Notes: generated by a model not told the origin, from the letters alone. A stretch of DNA of 64,000 nt from Desulfosoma caldarium (GCF_003751385.1 NZ_RJVA01000010.1:310001-374000), one strand, 5' to 3'. Shown: positions 1 to 9,899, counted from the stretch's first letter. A program made the numbers and translations.

Positions 1-1833
1 CTCTTTGCCGACGGTTTTGTTCTCCACCTTACGATACGGCGTTTCAATGAACCCGTAGGGATTCACGCGAGCATAGGTGGACAGCGAAACAATCAGTCCG
101 ATGTTGGGACCTTCCGGTGTCTCAATGGGGCAGATGCGGCCGTAGTGCGTCGGATGCACGTCTCGTACTTCAAAGCCCGCCCTTTCCCGCGTCAGGCCTC
201 CCGGCCCCAAGGCGCTCAACCGCCTCTTGTGCGTGACCTCCGAAAGAGGATTGGTCTGATCCATGAACTGAGACAACTGGCTGGTACCGAAAAACTCCTT
301 GACCACCGCCGAGACAGGTTTGGCATTGATCAAGTCGTGGGGCATGAGGGCTTCGATCTCTTGTAAGCTCATCCGCTCTTTGATCGCCCGCTCCATGCGC
401 ACCAACCCGATGCGGTATTGGTTTTCCAGCAATTCTCCTACCGCGCGCACCCTGCGGTTGCCCAGGTTGTCAATGTCGTCCACCGGGCCTTGGGTTTCCT
501 TGAGGTGAATGAGGCGCCGCACGGCTTCCAGAATATCTTCTCGCGTGAGGGTTCGCTGTTCCAGGGGACAGTTGAGTCCAAGCTGATGGTTCAACTTGAG
601 GCGCCCCACCTCGGAAAGATCGTACTGCTCCGGATTAAAAAAGAGATTATTAAAGAATTCGGTAACCACCTCTTCAGTGGGCGGATTGCTGGGGCGCAGC
701 TTGCGATAGATTTCGATGAGAGCATCTTTGCGGCTCGTCACCTTATCCTGCAGCAGCGTGTTTCGAAACGCCGGGCTCACATCCTGGCCCTGCAGGTGCA
801 AGATCTCCAACTCCTGGATGCCTTTTTCCAAGAACAAATCAAGATGAGCTGGTGTGATCTCTTCGTTGCACTCGGCAATGATTTCCCCGGTGCTGTAGTC
901 GATGACGTCATGGGCCAGAACCTGGCCGACAATCTCCTCGGTCTTCATGGGCAACCGCTTGATGCCCAGCTCTTCCAATTTTTTCAAAAGCTGCTTGCCA
1001 AGCTTTCGGTTTTTCTTGGCAATCAGTTCTCCGGTAACCGGATGGACGATGTCTTCGGGCGCTCTGGTGCCAACCAGCGTCTCTTTGTTCAGTTCCTTTT
1101 CCGCGTTCTCCTGGTCGATCAAGAAGACCTTTTCGGTGCGATAAAAATAGTTGAGCAGTTCCTCGGTGGCGTAGCCCAAAGCCTTTAAGAAAACGGTGGC
1201 AGGAAGTTTTCGACGTCTGTCAATGCGCACGTAGAGAATGTCCTTGGGGTCGAATTCAAAATCTAGCCAGGAACCCCTCAAAGGAATGACGCGAGCCGAA
1301 TACAGAATCTTGCCGCTGGAATGGGTCTTGCCGCGATCGTGGTCAAAATAGATTCCCGGCGATCGATGCAGCTGGCTGACGATGACCCGCTCGGTCCCGT
1401 TGATAATGAAGGTGCCGTTTTCCGTCATCATGGGCAGGGTGCCAAAATAGATTTCCTGCTCCTTGATGTCCCGAATGGACCGATGCCCCGTTTCCTTGTC
1501 CACGTCAAAGACCGCCAGACGCACCACGATCTTCAGGGGCGCCTCGTAGGTCATGCCGCGGGCCAGACACTCCTCCACGTCATACTTGATTTCACCGAAG
1601 CTGTACTGAGCAAACTGAAGCGAGGCCGTTTGACTGAAATCCTCGATGGGAAAAACGCTTTCAAAGACTTCTTGAAGGCCTTTTCTTACCCGCTGATCGG
1701 GAGGCACGTCCATCTGAAGAAAGCCGGCATAGGACTCTTTCTGCATTTGGATTAAGTTCGGGATGTCCACGATTTTTTTGATCTTCCCGAAACTCTTTCG
1801 CACCCGATACTCTTGGCTTAGAGCAGTTGCCAT
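1..1833 (-). CDS. rpoB: DNA-directed RNA polymerase subunit beta, N-terminal part
   Basis: This is the catalytic beta subunit of RNA polymerase. The frame is open from an ATG at 1833 to the window edge (611 codons), so the C-terminal half is missing. The translation starts [17 protein letters not shown], as in proteobacterial RpoB. The rifampicin pocket lies near residues 510-545 ([17 protein letters not shown], then LSALGPGG), with the Asp, His and Ser of drug-sensitive enzymes all present. GGAG sits 5 nt before the ATG. It is the last gene seen in the tuf-secE-nusG-rplKAJL block and follows an attenuator-like hairpin after rplL. Confidence 0.98.
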   Translation of the reverse strand, partial: MATALSQEYRVRKSFGKIKKIVDIPNLIQMQKESYAGFLQMDVPPDQRVRKGLQEVFESVFPIEDFSQTASLQFAQYSFGEIKYDVEECLARGMTYEAPLKIVVRLAVFDVDKETGHRSIRDIKEQEIYFGTLPMMTENGTFIINGTERVIVSQLHRSPGIYFDHDRGKTHSSGKILYSARVIPLRGSWLDFEFDPKDILYVRIDRRRKLPATVFLKALGYATEELLNYFYRTEKVFLIDQENAEKELNKETLVGTRAPEDIVHPVTGELIAKKNRKLGKQLLKKLEELGIKRLPMKTEEIVGQVLAHDVIDYSTGEIIAECNEEITPAHLDLFLEKGIQELEILHLQGQDVSPAFRNTLLQDKVTSRKDALIEIYRKLRPSNPPTEEVVTEFFNNLFFNPEQYDLSEVGRLKLNHQLGLNCPLEQRTLTREDILEAVRRLIHLKETQGPVDDIDNLGNRRVRAVGELLENQYRIGLVRMERAIKERMSLQEIEALMPHDLINAKPVSAVVKEFFGTSQLSQFMDQTNPLSEVTHKRRLSALGPGGLTRERAGFEVRDVHPTHYGRICPIETPEGPNIGLIVSLSTYARVNPYGFIETPYRKVENKTVGKE

Positions 1834-1939
1834 GACATCTCCTGCCACTCTTAAGAAGTATCGTCGCCTTGAGGTCAAAAGGGCGACAAAGCCACCTCGA
1901 TTCCGCCTACGGCGAAACCTTTGGTGGCACCGACATGCA

Positions 1940-1981
1940 TAAAGGCAAAAATCGGAAGCCCCTTCCTAAGGGGACTTCCGA
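1940..1981 (-). terminator. Attenuator-like hairpin between rplL and rpoB
   Basis: On the minus strand a long stem (about 12 bp with one bulged A and a 3-nt loop, 1952-1981) is followed directly by five T residues. It has the form of an intrinsic terminator but stands between rplL and rpoB, where E. coli has a partial terminator that sets the ratio of ribosomal protein to polymerase transcripts. Partial read-through is inferred, because no other rpoB promoter is obvious in the remaining spacer. Confidence 0.7.
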
Positions 1982-2005
1982 CACACCGCAAGCCAGGGGC
2001 TTGCC

Positions 2006-2392
2006 TTATTTGATTTCCACGGTAGCTCCGGCTTCCGTGAGCTTCTTGGCGATCTCCTCGGCTTCAGCCTTGGGAATGCCTTCCTTGACCACGCCGGGAA
2101 GGTTTTCCACCAGGTCTTTGGCTTCCTTAAGCCCGAGGCTGGTCAGCGCGCGCACTTCCTTAATGACGTTGATCTTCTTGTCACCTACCGCGGTGATGAC
2201 CACGTCAAACTCGGTCTTTTCCTCCACCGGGGCCGCTTCGGCACCGGGCGCTGCCGCCACAGCCGCCACTGCCATCGGCGCGGCCGCACTCACACCGAAT
2301 CGATCTTCCAACTCCTTTACCAGCTGGCTCAGTTCCAGCACGGTCATGTTTTCAATAAACTTGATGACATCTTCCTTGGTGACTTCCGACAT
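2006..2392 (-). CDS. rplL: 50S ribosomal protein L7/L12
   Basis: This is the acidic stalk protein of the large subunit, which recruits translational GTPases. The 128 residues match the family length. Residues 1-35 form the dimerisation domain ([16 protein letters not shown]), followed by an Ala/Pro/Val-rich hinge at about 36-55. The C-terminal domain carries [18 protein letters not shown] and [10 protein letters not shown]. It lies 21 bp after rplJ in the usual L10-L12 order, and the pair probably shares the L10 leader control upstream of rplJ. Confidence 0.98.
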   Translation of the reverse strand: MSEVTKEDVIKFIENMTVLELSQLVKELEDRFGVSAAAPMAVAAVAAAPGAEAAPVEEKTEFDVVITAVGDKKINVIKEVRALTSLGLKEAKDLVENLPGVVKEGIPKAEAEEIAKKLTEAGATVEIK

Positions 2393-2413
2393 GCTTCCGA
2401 TCCTCCTTGCGTC

Positions 2414-2935
2414 CTATGCGTTTTCTTTTTCCCGTTGAATGGCAGCCAGCACGCCCACAAAGGCCCGCGGAACACCGCCGAGCACGCGCACCAAAGCTGT
2501 GGGGACAGCATGCAGGGTTCCCAGCAATTTGGCCAGGAGTTCTTCGCGGGAAGGCAGGTCCGCCAGAGCCAGCACGTCTTGTACGGTGAGCTCACGGGTG
2601 CCCAACACGCCGCCTTTCACTTGGAACTTGTCGTTGGTCTTGCCAAAGGCTTTGAGAATCTTGGCCGACACGGTGGGATCGTCGTAGGCAATGGCCACCG
2701 CGTTAGTCCCTTGCAGCAAGGGTTCCAGCACTTCTGCTCCCGTGCCTTTGGCGGCGATGCGCATCAGCGTGTTCTTGACCACCTTGAACTCCACACCCTG
2801 CTGGGCCAAGTTGTCCCGAAGCTCGGTGATCTCGGCCACACTCAGACCCCTGAAATCCGTGAGAATCGCGGCGGTGGCTCGCTGCAGTTTTTCGTGCAGC
2901 TCGGCGACCAACTGTTCTTTCTTGACCCTATCCAA
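2414..2935 (-). CDS. rplJ: 50S ribosomal protein L10
   Basis: This is the base of the ribosomal stalk that anchors L7/L12 dimers to 23S rRNA. The 173-residue product begins [17 protein letters not shown], a typical L10 start, but the initiation codon is TTG (2935-2933). An out-of-frame ATG just upstream runs into a stop after five codons. GGAGGG lies about 11 nt upstream. A folded leader at 3020-3095 on the same strand suggests autogenous control by L10(L12)4. The weak start codon may add to that control (inference). Confidence 0.97.
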   Translation of the reverse strand: MDRVKKEQLVAELHEKLQRATAAILTDFRGLSVAEITELRDNLAQQGVEFKVVKNTLMRIAAKGTGAEVLEPLLQGTNAVAIAYDDPTVSAKILKAFGKTNDKFQVKGGVLGTRELTVQDVLALADLPSREELLAKLLGTLHAVPTALVRVLGGVPRAFVGVLAAIQREKENA

Positions 2936-3019
2936 GCTCTCTCATCCCTCCTTTCCTCTGCCGGCGTGCTTTCTTCAAACGCATGGTCCGCATGGGGCGA
3001 TCCCGTTGGTCTTTTCACC

Positions 3020-3095
3020 ACCTCGGTAGGTCCCGCTCGGCGGCGCCAGAATTACCGAGCGGATTTAAACACCTTCCCGATGTACCTACGGTCTC
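3020..3095 (-). promoter_or_regulatory. L10 leader: autogenous control element
   Basis: Two nested helices can be read in the rplA-rplJ spacer. An outer GTAGGT/ACCTAC pair (3084-3089 with 3026-3031) encloses an inner CCGCTCGG/CCGAGCGG pair (3055-3062 with 3033-3040), with unpaired purine-rich bulges between them. This matches the kink-turn layout of the L10 leader bound by L10-L12 in other bacteria. The whole rplA-rplJ gap is 214 bp, far longer than the other gaps in the operon. Confidence 0.7.
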
Positions 3096-3149
3096 AGATG
3101 CGTGAAAGCACCCAACGGCAGTTACTTTAATGGTCTTTGTTCCCAGACT

Positions 3150-3854
3150 TTAGCCCACGATGGTTTTCACGGCCAAGGGGTCGATGCGAATGCCCGGTCC
3201 CATGGTGGTGGAAATGGCAATGCCTCGCAGATAGGTCCCTTTGGCGGCCGCGGGCTTGAGTCGAATCAGGGTGTCGATGAATGTGGAAATGTTTTGCATG
3301 AGTTTTTCCGGGCCAAAGGACACCTTGCCCATGGGGGCGTGAACGATACCGGTCTTTTCCACGCGAAAATCCACCTTGCCCGCCTTGATTTCCTGGACCG
3401 CCTTGGCCACGTCAAACGTGACCGTGCCCAGCTTGGCGTTGGGCATCAGACCTCGAGGGCCAAGGATCTTTCCGATCTTGCCCACCTGCCCCATCATGTC
3501 CGGCGTGGCCACAGCCTTGTCGAACTCCAACCAGCCTTCCTTGATCTTTTCGATGAGTTCTTCACCGCCCGCCACATCGGCTCCGGCGTCCAACGCCTCC
3601 TTGACCTTTTCTCCCTTGGCAAAGACGACCACGCGCACCACTTTCCCGAGGCCGTTGGGAAGCACCACGGTGCCACGAACCATCTGGTCCGCATGTCGGG
3701 GATCAACCCCCAACCTCACGGCAATGTCCAGCGTCTCATCAAAGGACGCGTAGGCGCACTGAAGGGCAAGATTGAGGCCTTCTTCGAATGTATAGCGCTT
3801 TGTTCGATCCACTTTCTCCAGCGCAGCGCGATATTTTTTCCCTCGCTTCGGCAT
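3150..3854 (-). CDS. rplA: 50S ribosomal protein L1
   Basis: L1 binds 23S rRNA at the L1 stalk and helps release E-site tRNA. In many bacteria it also represses its own L11-L1 mRNA. The ATG at 3854 gives 234 residues starting [16 protein letters not shown], the family length. The frame is open for 43 more codons upstream, but that part overlaps rplK and is unlike L1. GGAG lies 8 nt before this ATG. The signature region includes GRLG-like motifs at [16 protein letters not shown]. It lies 55 bp after rplK. Confidence 0.98.
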   Translation of the reverse strand: MPKRGKKYRAALEKVDRTKRYTFEEGLNLALQCAYASFDETLDIAVRLGVDPRHADQMVRGTVVLPNGLGKVVRVVVFAKGEKVKEALDAGADVAGGEELIEKIKEGWLEFDKAVATPDMMGQVGKIGKILGPRGLMPNAKLGTVTFDVAKAVQEIKAGKVDFRVEKTGIVHAPMGKVSFGPEKLMQNISTFIDTLIRLKPAAAKGTYLRGIAISTTMGPGIRIDPLAVKTIVG

Positions 3855-3909
3855 TTCCTTCTCTCCAACCGACGCATACTGTCGCCGTGCACGGGCGACA
3901 GCCCACAGA

Positions 3910-4332
3910 TTATTCGATGACGATCCCCATGCTGCGAGCCGTACCCTCAATGGTGCGAATGGCCGCCGCCAGGTCTCGAGCATTGAGATCGGGCATTTTG
4001 AGCTTGGCGATTTCCTCCACCTGTGCCTTGGTCACCTTGCCCACTTTTTCGCGGTTGGGCTCGCTGGAGCCCTTGGCGATCTTGGCCGCCTTTTTCAGGA
4101 GCACCGAGGCGGGAGGCGTCTTGGTGATAAACGTAAAAGACCGATCGCCATAGACCGTAATGATCACAGGAATGATCATGCCTTCCTGGCCCTGGGTTTT
4201 GGCATTGAATGCCTTGCAGAATTCCATGATATTCACGCCATGCTGACCCAAGGCTGGCCCCACAGGCGGGGACGGATTGGCCTGCCCCGCGGGAATCTGC
4301 AATTTGATATTTGCAATGACCTTTTTTGCCAT
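3910..4332 (-). CDS. rplK: 50S ribosomal protein L11
   Basis: L11 binds the GTPase-associated centre of 23S rRNA and is needed for RelA activation and thiostrepton sensitivity. The 140-residue protein opens [20 protein letters not shown] and contains [19 protein letters not shown], the flexible N-domain switch. The C-terminal RNA-binding domain ends [15 protein letters not shown]. It lies between nusG and rplA in the conserved order. Confidence 0.98.
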   Translation of the reverse strand: MAKKVIANIKLQIPAGQANPSPPVGPALGQHGVNIMEFCKAFNAKTQGQEGMIIPVIITVYGDRSFTFITKTPPASVLLKKAAKIAKGSSEPNREKVGKVTKAQVEEIAKLKMPDLNARDLAAAIRTIEGTARSMGIVIE

Positions 4333-4418
4333 CTGAACTCAACTCCCCTATACTCTTGACCCCTTGCTTCGTTGCCGAGCCTCACGCGAACCCCGCGGCT
4401 CAAGCGAGCGCCAAAGGC

Positions 4419-4949
4419 CTACAGGCGGTTCACCTGCACAAAATCCAATTCCACCGGGGTGGAGCGGCCGAAAATGGTGACCAGCACGCGCACCTTGCCT
4501 TTTTCAGGAATCACCTGGTCCACCACGCCATGAAAACTGGCAAACGGTCCGTCCACCACGCGGACTTCGTCGCCTTTTTCAAACTGGTACTTGGGTCGAG
4601 GCCTTAGCACCCCTTCTTCCATCTGTTGAAGGATGGCCTGGGCTTCCTCTTCGGTCAACGGGATGGGCTTTTCTTGGCTACCAATAAAGCCGGTTACTTT
4701 CGGTGTGTGGCGCACCAGATGCCAGGTTTCGTCATTGAGTTCCATCTGGACCAGAATATAGCCGGGATAGAACTTTCGCGAAGAAGAGCGGCGTTCACCC
4801 TTGACCAGTTCCACCACCTTTTCGGTGGGCACAAGAATCTGGCCAAAATACTCGGCCTTGCCCGCAGCCTTGATGCGCTCTTCTAAACTCGCCTTAACCT
4901 TTTGTTCAAACCCGGAATAGGTATGAACAATGTACCACTGCTTTGCCAC
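4419..4949 (-). CDS. nusG: Transcription termination/antitermination protein NusG
   Basis: NusG binds RNA polymerase and couples it to Rho or to the ribosome. The 176 residues hold the NGN domain (MAKQWYIVHTYSGFEQKVK to about residue 110) and a C-terminal KOW domain (FEKGDEVRVVDGPFASFHG onward). There is no extra inserted domain. It follows secE by 51 bp, the standard bacterial arrangement. Confidence 0.98.
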   Translation of the reverse strand: MAKQWYIVHTYSGFEQKVKASLEERIKAAGKAEYFGQILVPTEKVVELVKGERRSSSRKFYPGYILVQMELNDETWHLVRHTPKVTGFIGSQEKPIPLTEEEAQAILQQMEEGVLRPRPKYQFEKGDEVRVVDGPFASFHGVVDQVIPEKGKVRVLVTIFGRSTPVELDFVQVNRL

Positions 4950-5000
4950 GCCTTTTCTCCCATTCCCGCAGCGCCTCGATCCTGCCTAAGGTTCGGCGTC

Positions 5001-5369
5001 TTAGCCAATGAGAAACTTCACAAAATGGGCCAGTAAGAAATCCACAAAGCCCAAATAGATCCCGCAAAGGATCACAATAATCACAACCACGGACGTAGAA
5101 CCGATGGTTTCCTTACGGGACGGCCAAACCACCTTGCGCAGTTCATAGACCACTTCGCGTAGGTAGGTTTGAACACGCATCCAAAGGCTCGGCTCGGCGG
5201 GCCCGGCCTTGCGCGGCGCCTTCTTCTTGAGAGAGCCCGAACCCTTGGCTTCCCCGGAGCCGCCCTTTGCTTTTTTTTCCGGGACTTTCTTATAGGTTTC
5301 CAAACTTTGCCCACCTTCGTCCACGCCGCGTTTCACTCTGTGCGCCTTCATTTTTTTGGCTTCGTTCAC
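5001..5369 (-). CDS. secE: Preprotein translocase subunit SecE
   Basis: SecE clamps the SecY channel. The 122-residue product has a charged, Lys/Gly-rich N-terminal extension (about residues 1-58), then the conserved amphipathic segment with [19 protein letters not shown] and one hydrophobic membrane helix (about 95-115). The start is GTG at 5369, whose last bases form the TGA stop of rpmG (GTGA overlap), suggesting translational coupling. An internal ATG at 5351 is an alternative start. The tRNA-Trp often placed before secE is absent here. Confidence 0.93.
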   Translation of the reverse strand: MNEAKKMKAHRVKRGVDEGGQSLETYKKVPEKKAKGGSGEAKGSGSLKKKAPRKAGPAEPSLWMRVQTYLREVVYELRKVVWPSRKETIGSTSVVVIIVILCGIYLGFVDFLLAHFVKFLIG

Positions 5370-5515
5370 CTGGTTTCCTTATGAACCGTATGAGCGTTAC
5401 AGAATTTACAGTACTTGCGAAAACTTAGACGATCCGGGGTTGTCTTTTTGTTTTTCGTGGTCGTGTAGTTGCGCTGCTTACATTCCTGGCACGCCAAAGT
5501 GACCAATACTCGCAT
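5366..5515 (-). CDS. rpmG: 50S ribosomal protein L33
   Basis: This is a 49-residue protein starting [20 protein letters not shown] and ending [13 protein letters not shown]. Cys9, Cys12, Cys36 and Cys39 form the two CxxC pairs of the zinc-binding form of L33, so it is not the zinc-independent paralogue. Its stop overlaps the GTG start of secE by four bases. It lies between tuf and secE, as in most bacteria. Confidence 0.95.
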   Translation of the reverse strand: MRVLVTLACQECKQRNYTTTKNKKTTPDRLSFRKYCKFCNAHTVHKETR

Positions 5516-5560
5516 CGTCCTTCACCTTTTCTTTTGGCAAAGCCCAGGCGGGCTCCGTCC

Positions 5561-6754
<1,194 letters not shown>

Positions 6755-6890
6755 CGCACTTCCTCCTCACGTCAAAAGTCGGTCTTCGTCCCGGACCCTC
6801 CGGTCCTCAAAGCCTCAACGGCGGTACGCGTCATCCGGACGGTGCGGAGTCTGTGGCAGAAGGCGCCCCCCTGATGGCTTCTAAAAAAAA

Positions 6891-6967
6891 TGGAGCCCAC
6901 GACCGGGCTCGAACCGGTGAACCTCTTCCTTACCAAGGAAGTGCTCTACCTCCTGAGCTACGTGGGC
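6891..6967 (-). tRNA. tRNA-Thr (anticodon GGT)
   Basis: The minus strand folds into a full cloverleaf. The acceptor stem is GCCCACG/CGTGGGC with discriminator T and an encoded CCA. The anticodon arm is CTTCC-TTGGTAA-GGAAG with GGT at the anticodon position, and the T-loop is GTTCGAGC. It is the last tRNA before tuf, equivalent to thrT upstream of tufB in E. coli. Confidence 0.97.
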
Positions 6968-6970
6968 TCA

Positions 6971-7079
6971 CACCCTAAAGGGGGCGGACATGCAAGACGG
7001 GATTGTGCTCGACGATGACATGCAGTTCGAACGACAATGGCCCGCTTCGGCTGCCACTATCTCCTACATGCTTAGGGTG
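6971..7079 (-). repeat. Inverted-repeat-bounded spacer in place of tRNA-Gly
   Basis: The 115-bp gap between tRNA-Thr(GGT) and tRNA-Tyr is bounded by a perfect 8-bp inverted repeat (CACCCTAA at 6971-6978, TTAGGGTG at 7072-7079). Inside it, CGGGATTGT (from about 6998) can pair imperfectly with ACAATGGCCCG (from about 7034). No tRNA cloverleaf could be drawn. In E. coli and many other bacteria this position holds tRNA-Gly. A processed hairpin RNA, or the remains of a decayed tRNA, are both possible. Confidence 0.5.
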
Positions 7080-7080
7080 A

Positions 7081-7165
7081 TGGTGGAGAGGGGAGGATTC
7101 GAACCTCCGAAGGCTTCGCCGGCAGATTTACAGTCTGCTCCCTTTGACCACTCGGGAACCTCTCC
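7081..7165 (-). tRNA. tRNA-Tyr (anticodon GTA)
   Basis: This is a class II tRNA with a long variable arm. The acceptor stem is GGAGAGG/CCTCTCC with discriminator A and an encoded CCA. The anticodon arm is GCAGA-CTGTAAA-TCTGC with anticodon GTA. The variable arm is about CCGGCGAAGCCTTCGG, and the T-arm contains GGTTCGAATCC. Confidence 0.97.
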
Positions 7166-7272
7166 CCAATCAAACCGCCTTCCCGCTTATCAACCCGGGT
7201 GCGAGAGCAGCCCTCCCTATCACAGAGCACAGCCGAAGGCAAGCGAAAAGTGCACCGGGTTCACCGGGACAG

Positions 7273-7347
7273 TGGAGCTGGCGATGGGATTCGAACCCGC
7301 AACCTGCTGATTACAAATCAGCTGCTCTACCGTTGAGCTACGCCAGC
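7273..7347 (-). tRNA. tRNA-Thr (anticodon TGT)
   Basis: The cloverleaf has acceptor stem GCTGGCG/CGCCAGC with discriminator T and an encoded CCA, the D-stem GCTC/GAGC, and the anticodon arm GCTGA-TTTGTAA-TCAGC with anticodon TGT. It is the first gene of the tRNA-tuf transcript, equivalent to thrU in E. coli. Confidence 0.97.
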
Positions 7348-7364
7348 CCGATTCAATGTATTGC

Positions 7365-7393
7365 TCTTAACACATTATCCGCGGCATCGTCAA
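7365..7393 (-). promoter_or_regulatory. Candidate promoter of the tRNA-tuf operon
   Basis: On the minus strand TTGACG (7388-7393) is followed after 17 bp by TTAAGA (7365-7370), which would start transcription about 10 nt before the first tRNA. The -35 element is good and the -10 is poor. The position is right for a stable-RNA operon, but the call rests only on the motif. Confidence 0.4.
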
Positions 7394-7680
7394 CAGCCCG
7401 CTGGGCAGCTTTCCATCGTCGCATCATTTTATCTCAAGCGGGTTTCCTTGGGCAGGAATTTTCGCCCCGCTTGGAATGATCCAAGACCCTGCGGACTTTT
7501 AACCACATTGTGGAGGACTCGCTTTTGGACTATGATTCAGTTGCAGAGGGGCTTTTCGAAAAAAGCTCATCAGCTTTTGAGTGGTCTTTGTGAAAAACAA
7601 CCATGGCTCACGCCTATGCACGCTATTTTAGGGAGAGGCCCTTCACTGCGGCAATGAAAAAACCCTTTGCGGAGGCGCTC
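7394..7680. other. Intergenic region between the tRNA operon and the EamA gene
   Basis: The 287 bases upstream of the tRNA promoter candidate lie between divergent transcription units. They must hold the control region of the plus-strand EamA gene. No convincing second promoter, hairpin or short gene was found. The EamA frame stays open back to 7603, but the best ribosome binding site is just before 7681. Confidence 0.4.
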
Positions 7681-8595
7681 ATGCACGACGACGCATCGCC
7701 GGCGCTTTGGAAACTTTGGAGTATTGTCTCCGTAGGGATTTTAGCCATCTCCAGTGCGTCCATTCTCATACGACTTGCCGAGGCGCCTTCTCTGGCCATC
7801 GCCGCTTATCGCGTAAGCCTTGCCGCCTCGTGCGTGGCTCCGTGGGCGCTCGGCCGTTTTTCAAAACCCAAGACCACCTTTGTCATTCCATGGAAGGCCG
7901 TTGTGGTTTCCGGGTGTTTTCTCGCCTTGCACTTCGCTTTCTGGATTGAATCCTTGAAAAGGACTACTGTGGCCAGTTCCGTGACCTTGGTTAGCACAAG
8001 CCCGGTTTACACCGCCGTTTTTTCGTCCCTTTTATTAAGGGAACGCATCGGCCTCTTGATGTGGACGGCCATCACCACATGCGTCATCGGAAGCGCTGTG
8101 GTGGCCGGTCTGGATTTTCGCCTGGATGCCGACGCTCTCCTTGGAGACTTGCTCGCCCTTCTGGGTGGCGTCATGGCTTCCGGGTATTTTCTTGCCGGGC
8201 GCTATGCCAGAGCCACCTTGCCCCTTTCCCTCTATATCTCATTAAGCTATGGGATTGCGGGCGCCGTGCTTGTCGTCCTGTGCCTAATTAGCCAGATCCC
8301 CTTGGTCGGCTTTTCCCCAAAAACCTACGTCATCCTTGTTCTTCTCGCAGCCGTTCCTCAAATGATCGGCCACACGAGCCTCAACTGGGCTCTGAAGCAT
8401 GTGACCGCCACGGCGGTGGCCGTGCTGACTCTAGGAGAACCTCTAGGAGCGTCCATCTTGGCCTTTTTTGTTTTCCGTGAGACGGTCTCCCTACCCACCG
8501 CCTTGGGGCTCGCTCTCTTGGCGGCAGGCATCGTGGCCAGCGGCTTTGCCGCCTCCAGGCGCTCAACCAAAGCTCCCCGCTCCTCGCCACCCTAA
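7681..8595 (+). CDS. EamA (DMT) family transporter
   Basis: This is a probable inner-membrane exporter or permease of the drug/metabolite transporter superfamily; the substrate is unknown. From the ATG at 7681 it has 304 residues with about ten hydrophobic helices in two tandem EamA repeats. The second repeat includes a typical helix around MIGHTSLNWALKHVTATAVAVLTLGEPLGA. GGAGG lies 5 nt before this ATG. ATGs at 7603 and 7654 in the same frame have no good binding site. It stands alone, divergent from the tRNA operon. Confidence 0.9.
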   Translation: MHDDASPALWKLWSIVSVGILAISSASILIRLAEAPSLAIAAYRVSLAASCVAPWALGRFSKPKTTFVIPWKAVVVSGCFLALHFAFWIESLKRTTVASSVTLVSTSPVYTAVFSSLLLRERIGLLMWTAITTCVIGSAVVAGLDFRLDADALLGDLLALLGGVMASGYFLAGRYARATLPLSLYISLSYGIAGAVLVVLCLISQIPLVGFSPKTYVILVLLAAVPQMIGHTSLNWALKHVTATAVAVLTLGEPLGASILAFFVFRETVSLPTALGLALLAAGIVASGFAASRRSTKAPRSSPP

Positions 8596-8766
8596 TGGGC
8601 ACACGCTCTCAAAGACCGGGCTTTCCCGGGGCTCGCCATCCATGTCGCGTCTTCGAAAAGACCCATCCCATCGGTTGCCTCATTTTTCGCCGGGCTCGCC
8701 GTGCAGAAAACCGGAAAACCGTTTGGGGTATGATGGTTTCGTAAGGCTTCATTCCGGGTTTCTTCG

Positions 8767-8795
8767 TTGACACTGTGGCGGAAAACCGCTAGTTT
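8767..8795 (+). promoter_or_regulatory. Candidate sigma-70 promoter before yggT
   Basis: A perfect TTGACA (8767-8772) is followed after 17 bp by TAGTTT (8790-8795), placing a start near 8802, about 55 nt before the yggT ATG. The -35 is consensus and the -10 is weak. It could drive the yggT-to-rlmB gene run, whose genes are very closely spaced. Confidence 0.4.
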
Positions 8796-8857
8796 TCGCC
8801 CGTCATCATGGCTGAAACAGAGGAAAAAAACCTACCTCTTGCGAAGTGGAGTGGCTC

Positions 8858-9160
8858 ATGTTTGTTCTCAGCAATCTTCTTCTGGCCGTGGCCGAGGTGT
8901 TGAATATCGTCTTAACCGTTTACATGTGGATCATCATTGCTCGTGCCATCCTCTCCTGGGTCAATCCCGACCCGTACAATCCCATTGTTCGCTTCCTTCA
9001 CGGCGCAACGGAACCTGTCCTTTACGCTATTCGGCGGCGCATCCCCGCCTTTTTCGGGGGCATCGATTTGACTCCCATGATCGTCATTCTGGCGGTCCTT
9101 TTCCTTCAGAGGTTTCTTGTTTCATCGCTTCGTGAATTGGCATTGGTCTTAAGGGCCTAA
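8858..9160 (+). CDS. YggT family membrane protein
   Basis: This is a small integral membrane protein of about 100 residues with two hydrophobic helices (LLLAVAEVLNIVLTVYMWII and MIVILAVLFLQRFL). The loop WVNPDPYNPIVRFLHGATEPVL between them is the family signature. YggT proteins are linked to envelope or cell-division function, but the exact role is unclear. The ATG at 8858 has GGAG 6 nt upstream. A GTG at 8846 in the same frame would add four residues. It sits directly before a DivIVA gene, a common neighbour. Confidence 0.9.
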   Translation: MFVLSNLLLAVAEVLNIVLTVYMWIIIARAILSWVNPDPYNPIVRFLHGATEPVLYAIRRRIPAFFGGIDLTPMIVILAVLFLQRFLVSSLRELALVLRA

Positions 9161-9196
9161 GTTTTGTCGGCGTTCGGAAAGACGAAGTGAGGGCCT

Positions 9197-9694
9197 ATGG
9201 AACGGACGTTCGGTGAATCTTTCAAACGACGGTTTCGTCTCTCCTGGAGAGGCTACAATACTCGAGAGGTGGATGTCTTTCTTGACGAAGTGATGGCCGA
9301 TCTGAACAAGTTGAAGGCGCACAACGCCGCTTTGCAACGTGAAGTGCAAGATCTAGCCAAAGAAGTTTCAGAACATCGGGAGCGGGAAAAAGCCATTCGC
9401 AACGTCCTTACCAGCGTACAAAAAGCTTCCGAAATCATGAAAGCCAATGCGGAAAAAGAAGCTAAACTGATCATCGCCGACGCGGAACTTCGTGCAGAAA
9501 AAATCCTTCAAAGCGCCCATCAACGCCTTGCCGAGCTCCATCGCGACATTAACGAACTCAAGCGCCAGCGCATTCAACTGGAGGCCAAGTTGCGATCCAC
9601 CATCGAGACGTACCGGCAGCTTCTGGAAGCGCAGCGAGAGGACGAACCGGCTGAAGAGGGCCTGGATACCAAAGTGGCGTTGCTCAATCGCTAA
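9197..9694 (+). CDS. DivIVA domain-containing protein
   Basis: This is a 165-residue protein. The N-terminal membrane-curvature-binding motif FRLSWRGYNTREVDVFLDEV is typical of DivIVA, and the remainder (about 30-155) is a long charged coiled coil. DivIVA proteins collect at poles or septa in Gram-positive bacteria. In Desulfobacterota the role is not established, although pairing with yggT is common. It has no membrane segment of its own. Confidence 0.9.
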   Translation: MERTFGESFKRRFRLSWRGYNTREVDVFLDEVMADLNKLKAHNAALQREVQDLAKEVSEHREREKAIRNVLTSVQKASEIMKANAEKEAKLIIADAELRAEKILQSAHQRLAELHRDINELKRQRIQLEAKLRSTIETYRQLLEAQREDEPAEEGLDTKVALLNR

Positions 9695-9709
9695 CGGGGG
9701 GATGTGAAA

Positions 9710-9880
9710 ATGCCTATCAACCAAGAGCTCCTGGAAATCCTCGTGTGCCCTCGATGCAAAGGCAAGATTCGACTAACGGATGACCAGGATGGCTTGGTGT
9801 GCGACCGATGTCGGCTACTCTATGAAATTCGCGATGGCATTCCCATCATGCTTCTCGAGGAAGCCAAGCCATTGGCTTGA
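9710..9880 (+). CDS. Trm112 family protein (zinc-ribbon-like)
   Basis: This is a 56-residue protein starting MPINQELLEILVCPRCKGKI, with a second cysteine pair at CDRC and the ending GIPIMLLEEAKPL typical of the YcaR/Trm112 family. The two CxxC pairs probably bind zinc. In eukaryotes Trm112 activates methyltransferases; in bacteria the gene often sits among LPS genes and its role is unproven. GGGGGG lies 8-13 nt before the ATG. The heptose kinase gene follows within 20 bp. Confidence 0.9.
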   Translation: MPINQELLEILVCPRCKGKIRLTDDQDGLVCDRCRLLYEIRDGIPIMLLEEAKPLA

Positions 9881-9899
9881 GCGAGGCATTCCCGGATCC

